A stretch of DNA of 64,000 nucleotides from Exiguobacterium sp. J17977. Its GTDB lineage: Bacteria > Bacillota > Bacilli > Exiguobacteriales > Exiguobacteriaceae. Positions 58,112 to 64,000 of this stretch are shown piece after piece. Location of the stretch: NCBI RefSeq assembly GCF_018616375.1, contig NZ_JAEQBB010000007.1:1-64000 (forward strand), given 5' to 3'. Under the pieces are notes generated by a model. The model worked only from the letters and a program-made list of their open reading frames with translations. It ran no database searches and was not told the origin of the DNA. The position numbers and the translations under genes were made by a program. Position 1 is the stretch's first letter. Each line of letters begins with the position of its first letter.

Positions 58112-58939
58112 GTGCGACGATTGTGGCTTACCGGCTTATTGCTCATCTTCTATTTGGGAGGATGTACGACGCGAGAGCCGTTTGATTTTGATGAGATTCA
58201 CTCTTATAAGATTTTCTACAACATGCCGACCGAGGCGATTATCGAGGATATGGCGCGCTACGACCTCGTCATCATCGAACCGATTTGGTATACACCGGAA
58301 CAGATCGAGACGATTCGGTCAAATGGGACGAAAGTGCTCGGGTATATCAACGTGATGGAGGCAGATTCGTGGAATCGAGCGCTGATCGGTCAAATGGACA
58401 AGGACGACTACTTTTATCGGGACGGGGAACGGATTTACTTTCCGAAGTGGGACTCGTATTTGACCGATATTAGTTCGGCCGACTTTCGCAAAATTTTAAT
58501 CCGTGAGATTCAAAAACAAGTCATCAACAAACATCTGGACGGTATTTTCCTTGATACGGTCGGGGACATCGATGACGTCCATTTGGACTATCCAGAAGAC
58601 TTAGCAGAACAGTTGGCAGGGCTCGAGAAATTCTTACAGGCGATTGAGCGTACGTATCCCGGCGTCCCGGTCGTTCAAAATTGGGGAATCGAGACGCTCG
58701 AACGGACGAGTGCCCCGTACGTGGAAGGCTTCATGTGGGAAGGCTTCAACTACACTGAAATCACATCTGATTCGTGGTCGATGGAGATGCTCGACCGGAT
58801 GAACGTGATTCAAGATGAGTATGGGATTGCCGTCCTCACCGTGTCTGATCAAGAAGAGGCGACGAGTCGTGATTTGGCCGAAGCGAACGGCTTTATCCAT
58901 TATCATGAACCAACGTATTACAATACGTGGGATTTTTAG
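58112..58939 (+). CDS. Lipoprotein glycoside hydrolase, PelA hydrolase-domain type
   Basis: A 275-residue predicted lipoprotein (lipobox LGGC) followed by a TIM-barrel domain of the endo-alpha-1,4-polygalactosaminidase (GH114-like) group, related to the hydrolase half of Pseudomonas PelA. Candidate catalytic and binding segments are GYINVMEAD (from Gly77), DGIFLDTVGDIDD (Asp148) and VVQNWG. GTG 58112 follows a perfect AAGGAGG. It lies 109 bases before pelD with no obvious terminator. It probably trims or releases Pel polymer at the outer membrane face. Confidence 0.85.
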   Translation: MRRLWLTGLLLIFYLGGCTTREPFDFDEIHSYKIFYNMPTEAIIEDMARYDLVIIEPIWYTPEQIETIRSNGTKVLGYINVMEADSWNRALIGQMDKDDYFYRDGERIYFPKWDSYLTDISSADFRKILIREIQKQVINKHLDGIFLDTVGDIDDVHLDYPEDLAEQLAGLEKFLQAIERTYPGVPVVQNWGIETLERTSAPYVEGFMWEGFNYTEITSDSWSMEMLDRMNVIQDEYGIAVLTVSDQEEATSRDLAEANGFIHYHEPTYYNTWDF

Positions 58940-59048
58940 GTGTTGATTAGGGTATGGGGAAATAGAAGATGTCGTGATCCGTTACTTAAGTTCGACTGGC
59001 TAGTTGCTAAACTGGTCCAGATGAACCAATCGCGAGGAGGGGATTATC

Positions 59049-60269
59049 ATTTTATACGCTCAAGACCGTCCATGGCTAAAATGGGTTGAGATTCTTGTCG
59101 TGTTCGCGCTATTGATCGGAGTCGATTTATTCTTTAATCTAGGCACGATTCAAAATGAGTTGAACTTGTTTTATGCGGCCGCCATCTTATTTGCTTTACG
59201 ATACGGCACCATCTTCGGCTTAATCAGCTTTGGCATTTTGCTCCTCTATAAAGTGTTATACACAGGTTTAATAGGAGGGGATATCTTCCTCTTGTTCTAC
59301 GATACAAACTCACTTCTTACACTGTTTTATTACTTCGCCATCACTGTCATCGTCGGGTTGTTCAGCACCTCATTTCGAGAGCGTTATGAAATCAGTCAGT
59401 TCCGAAATGAAGAACTGAAAGATGAGAACACGTATTTGAAAGAGACCGTCGATTTACTCAACACTTCGCAAACCACACTCCGTCAAAAACTACTTCAGTC
59501 CGAATACAGCTTGAACCAATTATATGAACTTGCCGTCTCGCTCGACTTGCCGCACCCGGAACTAATTCGGAGCGAAACGATTCGTCTGTTGAAAAAGACG
59601 TTCTTAGCGACCGATGTCGCGATTTATCACGTCGACCGCTCGCAAAAGTCGATGCGCCTCTTGATTCGCCAAACCGAAAAGAAAGAGTTCCCGCAAACAA
59701 TTTTCCTCGATGAGGCGTCGAGCATGTTCAAACGATTCTTCCAAGTCCAAGAGACGACACTCCGTCAACTCGATGACGAAGATTCGGATCCGATGTTGCT
59801 CGCACCAATCGTCGTGGACGGGCAGACGCGTGAAGTCGTCGTCATCAAGCGCTTGCCGCTCCGCAAATTGACGACCGATGACTTGCACGTCTTGAATATC
59901 TTGTTCTCTTGGATCGGGACACGCATTCAAAACGCCGAGAACCTGATTCGCAAAGAACAGCACGAGAAGATGCATAAAGGGACCTCGTTTTATAAGAAAG
60001 AGGCGTTCACGGAACTTGTCGCCATTCAAGAACAAAAGAAACTTCACCACGGGCAGCCGTATATCGTGCTCGATTATGCGCTCGGCTATGAACCGGTCTC
60101 ACTTGAGAGTATCGAAGCCATCGTCCACTCGTATTTACGGGAAATCGATGTCGTCGGCTACGATCCGGAAGAAAACAAGCTGTTGTTGTTGCTCCCTGGG
60201 ACGAGCGAAGAACACCGTCAACGGATTTATGATCGGATCGAAGGGATTTTGATCCAGAAGGGAGTGTGA
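59049..60269 (+). CDS. pelD: PelD-like c-di-GMP receptor, apparent ATT start
   Basis: A 406-residue inner-membrane protein. The N-terminus RPWLKWVEILVVFALLIGVD and three further helices (to about residue 110) are followed by a coiled coil, a GAF domain (about 180-300), and a C-terminal degenerate GGDEF domain. In that domain REID (Arg364 to Asp367) keeps the RxxD inhibitory-site motif, while the GGDEF residues are replaced by PEENK five residues later. It should bind c-di-GMP without making it and activate Pel polymerisation. GAGGAGGGGA (59034-59043) is spaced for ATT 59049. The first conventional codon, GTG 59100, has no RBS and would cut into the conserved N-terminus. Confidence 0.85.
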   Translation: MLYAQDRPWLKWVEILVVFALLIGVDLFFNLGTIQNELNLFYAAAILFALRYGTIFGLISFGILLLYKVLYTGLIGGDIFLLFYDTNSLLTLFYYFAITVIVGLFSTSFRERYEISQFRNEELKDENTYLKETVDLLNTSQTTLRQKLLQSEYSLNQLYELAVSLDLPHPELIRSETIRLLKKTFLATDVAIYHVDRSQKSMRLLIRQTEKKEFPQTIFLDEASSMFKRFFQVQETTLRQLDDEDSDPMLLAPIVVDGQTREVVVIKRLPLRKLTTDDLHVLNILFSWIGTRIQNAENLIRKEQHEKMHKGTSFYKKEAFTELVAIQEQKKLHHGQPYIVLDYALGYEPVSLESIEAIVHSYLREIDVVGYDPEENKLLLLLPGTSEEHRQRIYDRIEGILIQKGV

Positions 60270-60273
60270 CGGT

Positions 60274-61212
60274 ATGGAGCCGACCGTTCGTCTCGGATTG
60301 ATTGTGATGTATGTCGTTCACGCCGTGCTCGCCTTCGTCTTGTTAATCGCATTGAAACGAAAGATGAAAGCAGCGGACTATGGGGTCGCGGTGGCGGCCC
60401 TCAGTTTCGGTCTGTTCCTCCCGTTCGTGGCTGAACTTGCCGTCTATGCGGTGTATCGTTTGGCCGAACGTTTTGGTCGGAGCGGTTTGATTGAAGACTA
60501 TGACGACTATATCGACTTCAAAGTCGTCAACTATGAACAGATTCGACATGAAGCGAACAGTAGCACGAATTTGTTGCCGCTCACCGATGCCATCAATTCC
60601 AAAGATCCGGCCATCCGGAAACATTCGATTTTGACGCACGTCAATCAGTCAATTGACCAGCAAGGGAAGTATTTGCAGATGGGTCTCGAGAGTACGGACA
60701 GTGAGACCGTCCACTATGCGGCGGCGACGATGAACATCTTGATCGATCAGTATGAACAAGAACTGAAGCTGGCGAAACGCGAGTATGACTTAGGAAATCC
60801 TGAGACGATTCAACGACTCGCGACGATTTATAAACGGATGATTCATAGCGAACTCATCACCGAGGTCATGTTGAAAGACAAACAGACCGCGTGGCTCGAA
60901 GAATTGTTAAAAGTGAAGACGCTCTATCCGCCGGCCCCGTGGATTTACGAGGATTTGAACGAGATTTATGTCACGTTACAACGACCGAAAGAGCAATTGG
61001 ACATCCTGAAGGAGTATGTCCATCATTTCCCGGAACGAATCGAGGCCCATCTCATGCTCATCAACTTTTATTATGAGCGGGAGCGTTGGAACGAAGTGAA
61101 GGCGGTCATGTTTATGATGCAGACCCAGTTCTCGCTCGACGATGTGCCGTATGAGTACCGACTGTTGTTTGAAGAATGGAGTGACACGACATCATGGAAA
61201 AACGAACTGTAA
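60274..61212 (+). CDS. pelE: PelE-like membrane TPR protein
   Basis: A 312-residue protein with two N-terminal membrane helices (about 5-26 and 40-62) and a cytosolic helical-repeat region (about 80-312; for example ETIQRLATIYKRMIHSEL, WIYEDLNEIYVTLQRPKEQL). PelE proteins join PelD and PelG in the membrane complex and activate the PelF glycosyltransferase. It starts four bases after pelD and overlaps pelA by 19 bases. Identification depends on topology and position, since PelE is poorly conserved. Confidence 0.82.
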   Translation: MEPTVRLGLIVMYVVHAVLAFVLLIALKRKMKAADYGVAVAALSFGLFLPFVAELAVYAVYRLAERFGRSGLIEDYDDYIDFKVVNYEQIRHEANSSTNLLPLTDAINSKDPAIRKHSILTHVNQSIDQQGKYLQMGLESTDSETVHYAAATMNILIDQYEQELKLAKREYDLGNPETIQRLATIYKRMIHSELITEVMLKDKQTAWLEELLKVKTLYPPAPWIYEDLNEIYVTLQRPKEQLDILKEYVHHFPERIEAHLMLINFYYERERWNEVKAVMFMMQTQFSLDDVPYEYRLLFEEWSDTTSWKNEL

Positions 61213-63041
61213 TCTCATTCTCGCTCTTCATCGTCTTATTTCTAGTCATCGTCGGTGCGATTCAATACTTACGAATTCACTCGCTGCACACACTACTGCC
61301 GAACGTCGCCGAGCAACAGGTGAATATCGATCAATTGAAGAGTGAAGCGTCAGCGAAAGCAGGCGAGCACCAGCTTCAAATTTATCTCGTCCGGGATGAA
61401 GGTGATTTGGCGGTCGGGACGGCGGACAATCTGCTGCGAGGTTTGCAGTACGCGAAGCTCGAGGTCCGTGAAGTCAGCCCTGGCGCCGTCGGGTCGATTG
61501 CACCGTCCCCATACACGATTATCATCTTTACCGGAGAAGATTCATCGAGATGGCCGTTCGTCGCGATGAAGCGTTACGTCGAACAAGGCGGGAACCTTGT
61601 GTTCGCGAACCGGTTCAAAAATCCGGCGTGGAACGAGTTGACCGGGATTGAAGAAATCGGGGAATATGTGCCGGATGTATACGGCTTAAACTTTGAAGAG
61701 ACGATTTTTCCGGGTTATGTCGATTTGAACCCCCCGGAAGATCTGTTCGTCCATAGCGTCGTCGACTTCGCCATTGCGGATGATGCCAACGTCATGTTGT
61801 CAGCTGAAGGCTTCCCCATCCTTTGGGAATACCGTGTTGGTGAAGGGAACGTCCTGTATTGGAATACGACAATCACGAACCAAAAGATGATTCGCGGCTT
61901 GTTCGTGCAGACACTCGGCACGATGCCCCCGGCGTTCGTCACGGCACAAGCGGCCATCAAACTCATGTATATCGATGATTTCCCGGCGCCGGTCATGGAC
62001 GGGAAGATGAAAGATGTCTCCGCCACACCACTCGATAAATCGGTCAAAGACTTCTTCGCCGAGAATTGGTGGGAAGACATGGTCGATTTAGCGAAAGACG
62101 ACGATGTGATTTATACAGGTGCGATGATTGGAACGTATGAGGAAGAAATGGAACTGGTTGATGAACAGTTGATTAAGCGCGGTGAGTTTCCGATGCTGTA
62201 TTTTGGACGTAAACTGATTGCCCACGGCGGAGAAATCGGGTTACATGGTTATAATCACCAATCGCTCGTCACGGCCGATGAACCGATTGATCCGACGTAT
62301 GGCTATATCCCGTGGAAAGATAAAGAAGAGATGAAGCGGTCGTTGTTACAGGCTGAATCCGTGTTCGCGAACTATTTCCCGGCCGAGACGCTTAAGTCAT
62401 ACGTCCCGCCATCGAATGCGCTCAATCGGACTGGTGTCGATGCAATCGCAGAGGCGTTACCTAACCTTCGCACGATTGCCTCCCTTTACACCGGGGAACC
62501 CGAGAATGGGGACTTCGTGCAAGAGTTCGAGTTTGATGCAACGCATCCAAACCTTTATCATTTCCCGCGCGTGTCGAGTGATTACGGGGAAGAGCGAGGT
62601 TCGATTTTCCAAATGGTCGACGCCATCGCCAACTTCGGTTTATTCTCACACTTTATTCACCCGGATGATGTCATCGACCCCGATCGGGCTTTCGGACGAG
62701 ATTGGGACACGATGTTTGCGAGCCTGCGCAAAATCGTCCATGACGTGAAAGATCAATATCCGCATCTCGAGGCGTATACGCAACATTATGCAACCGAGAA
62801 GATGATCACCTACCAACAAGCTGATTTGAACGTCACGTTCGATGAGTCGACGGTCTATTTGGCCGGGGAAGGGCTAATCAACCCGTCTCATTTCACGATT
62901 CGCCTGAAACCGGGCCAGTCGCTCGAGACAGGAAAATTTGACTTCGGGACGGTCGAGCAATGGGAAGCCGACCGCCCACTCTATCTCGTCAAATTGACGT
63001 CGGCGAATGCTGAAATCGCCATCAAGGGGGAAGCGCAATGA
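61194..63041 (+). CDS. pelA: Membrane-anchored Pel deacetylase (PelA deacetylase half, DUF2194)
   Basis: A 615-residue protein with an N-terminal anchor (about 8-25), a flavodoxin/glutaminase-like domain (about 60-250) and a polysaccharide-deacetylase domain. The metal/catalytic motifs are YIDDFPAP (Asp261-Asp262), GLHGYNHQS (His351, His355) and YVPPSN. A C-terminal beta domain follows. It should remove acetyl groups from the GalNAc-rich Pel polymer. It lacks the hydrolase domain of Gram-negative PelA, which is encoded separately at 58112. It is coupled to pelE and pelF by overlaps. Confidence 0.88.
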   Translation: MEKRTVISFSLFIVLFLVIVGAIQYLRIHSLHTLLPNVAEQQVNIDQLKSEASAKAGEHQLQIYLVRDEGDLAVGTADNLLRGLQYAKLEVREVSPGAVGSIAPSPYTIIIFTGEDSSRWPFVAMKRYVEQGGNLVFANRFKNPAWNELTGIEEIGEYVPDVYGLNFEETIFPGYVDLNPPEDLFVHSVVDFAIADDANVMLSAEGFPILWEYRVGEGNVLYWNTTITNQKMIRGLFVQTLGTMPPAFVTAQAAIKLMYIDDFPAPVMDGKMKDVSATPLDKSVKDFFAENWWEDMVDLAKDDDVIYTGAMIGTYEEEMELVDEQLIKRGEFPMLYFGRKLIAHGGEIGLHGYNHQSLVTADEPIDPTYGYIPWKDKEEMKRSLLQAESVFANYFPAETLKSYVPPSNALNRTGVDAIAEALPNLRTIASLYTGEPENGDFVQEFEFDATHPNLYHFPRVSSDYGEERGSIFQMVDAIANFGLFSHFIHPDDVIDPDRAFGRDWDTMFASLRKIVHDVKDQYPHLEAYTQHYATEKMITYQQADLNVTFDESTVYLAGEGLINPSHFTIRLKPGQSLETGKFDFGTVEQWEADRPLYLVKLTSANAEIAIKGEAQ

Positions 63042-64000
63042 AAATCGGACTTGTCTTAGAGGGCAGTTATCCGTACGTGAGCGGAGGCGTCTCAAGCTGG
63101 ACGCAGACGTTGATCGAGGAGATGCCCGAGGTGTCGTTTGAAATCATTTCAATTCAACCGACCGAGAAACGACCGGAAGATATGAAATACGAGTTTCCCC
63201 CGAACGTCTCCGGCATCACCCATCTGTATTTAAACGACGTGGGCGAGCGAGCGAAGGGACGATTGAAGTGGGACGCCGACGACGAACAGAACGTGTCGGA
63301 CTGGCTCATGTTAAGAAGTCCGAACCGGCAGGCGCTGCGCTTACTCGGGAAAGAAGTGCCTTCGAGCGAGACGTTTTTCGCGAGCGAGTTCTTTTGGCGC
63401 AACGTCAAGGCCGCCTATGCCGAAGAGATGAACGGCGGTTCGTTCATTGACTATTTCTGGATGTGGCAAAGCATGTATACGCCGATTTTACGGGTGCTCC
63501 ATCAGCCGCTCCCGAAAGTCGACCTCGTCCATTCGGTATCGACAGGTTATGCCGGTGTGGTCGCTTCCTACATGAAAGAGACACAAGGAATTCCGTTCAT
63601 TTTGACCGAGCATGGCATCTATTCCCGTGAACGCGAAGAAGAGATTTTACAGTCATATTGGATTCCGGCGCCGTATAAGCCGAGATGGGTGCGTTTCTTC
63701 CATCACTTATCCCGCGAAGCGTATAACGCGGCCGATGAGATTATCACCTTGTTCGAGCGGAACCGTGAATATCAGGAATGGATCGGCGCACCGAGTGAGA
63801 AGACGAAGATTATCGCCAACGGGATTGCCGACCGGCAAATCCAGGCGACGGTCGATCGGACGGAGCACGACCTCTTTCAAATCGGTGCCATCGTCCGCCT
63901 AGTCCCGATTAAAGACTTGAAGACGATGATATACGCCGCCAAGATTTTGCAGGAGCGGCATCGTCTGTTCAAACTGACAATCATGGGTCCGCTCGATGAG
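63038..64000 (+). CDS. pelF: PelF-like GT4 glycosyltransferase (3' end outside window)
   Basis: The first 321 residues of a cytosolic glycosyltransferase. It begins MKIGLVLEGSYPYVSGGVSS, the PelF/DUF3492 signature, followed by LVHSVSTGYAGVVASYMK and ILTEHGIYSREREEEIL, then the start of the GT4 domain (KIIANGIADRQI, IGAIVRLVPIKDLKTMI). PelF uses UDP-GalNAc/GlcNAc to extend the Pel chain. ATG 63038 overlaps the pelA stop (ATGA). PelG, the membrane transporter, is expected just beyond the window. Confidence 0.93.
   Translation, partial: MKIGLVLEGSYPYVSGGVSSWTQTLIEEMPEVSFEIISIQPTEKRPEDMKYEFPPNVSGITHLYLNDVGERAKGRLKWDADDEQNVSDWLMLRSPNRQALRLLGKEVPSSETFFASEFFWRNVKAAYAEEMNGGSFIDYFWMWQSMYTPILRVLHQPLPKVDLVHSVSTGYAGVVASYMKETQGIPFILTEHGIYSREREEEILQSYWIPAPYKPRWVRFFHHLSREAYNAADEIITLFERNREYQEWIGAPSEKTKIIANGIADRQIQATVDRTEHDLFQIGAIVRLVPIKDLKTMIYAAKILQERHRLFKLTIMGPLDE

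Noticed and set aside
57672-58355. A 227-codon plus-strand frame between aadK and the Pel hydrolase
   Set aside because: It overlaps the small membrane protein, its terminator and the start of the hydrolase in another frame, and its composition (Arg/Ser/Cys-rich) is typical of a shadow frame.
1-64000. CRISPR arrays, prophage or insertion sequences
   Set aside because: No regularly spaced repeats, cas-like genes, integrases, transposases or terminal inverted repeats were found by eye on either strand.

Overview
The window looks like chromosomal DNA from a Bacillota bacterium of the order Bacillales, most likely Exiguobacterium. This is an inference from gene content and order (rocF-sigW-rsiW-cdaA-cdaR-glmM-glmS), consistently strong Shine-Dalgarno sites, SigA-type promoters and moderate GC. 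No database search was run. I saw no transposase, integrase, phage gene or CRISPR array.

1-8483: the end of a tRNA cluster (Gly, Ala) is followed by the conserved core block: arginase; the ECF sigma factor SigW with its membrane anti-sigma RsiW; the c-di-AMP cyclase CdaA and its regulator CdaR; and phosphoglucosamine mutase GlmM. GlmS follows, behind a clear glmS ribozyme. 8490-25000: short accessory units include an MFS exporter behind a 17-codon leader ORF and an RBS-sequestering hairpin, a DUF2975/XRE pair, a DUF975 membrane protein behind a SigW-like promoter, a MarR/MMPL pair with twin operators, an LtaS-like enzyme, ThiW under a TPP riboswitch, and a lipoprotein with a duplicated domain.

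25500-35900: MoxR/DUF58 genes, a DUF402 phosphatase-like protein, an unusual chloramphenicol-acetyltransferase/TPR fusion, a quinone-stress unit (MarR regulator, ring-cleaving dioxygenase, FMN reductase) with two matching operators, and assorted oxidoreductases. 36000-57900: mostly small one- to four-gene units. These include an S66 (MccF-like) peptidase operon, an M23 peptidase, a YteA-type zinc finger, pirin, a 16-cysteine copper-storage-like protein, an aldehyde dehydrogenase, a PadR/HAAS operon, and a pentapeptide-repeat/aminoglycoside-adenylyltransferase operon. GNAT acetyltransferases are very numerous, with ten genes across the window.

57920-64000: the right edge carries a Pel-type exopolysaccharide locus. 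A lipoprotein glycosidase related to the PelA hydrolase domain comes first, followed by PelD (GAF plus degenerate GGDEF with an intact RxxD c-di-GMP site), PelE, a membrane-anchored deacetylase corresponding to the other half of PelA, and PelF, which runs off the window. PelD appears to begin at an ATT codon. This is the most interesting system here. Four SigW/ECF-like promoters of the form (T/C)GAAAC-N16/17-CGTA also suggest a local envelope-stress regulon.
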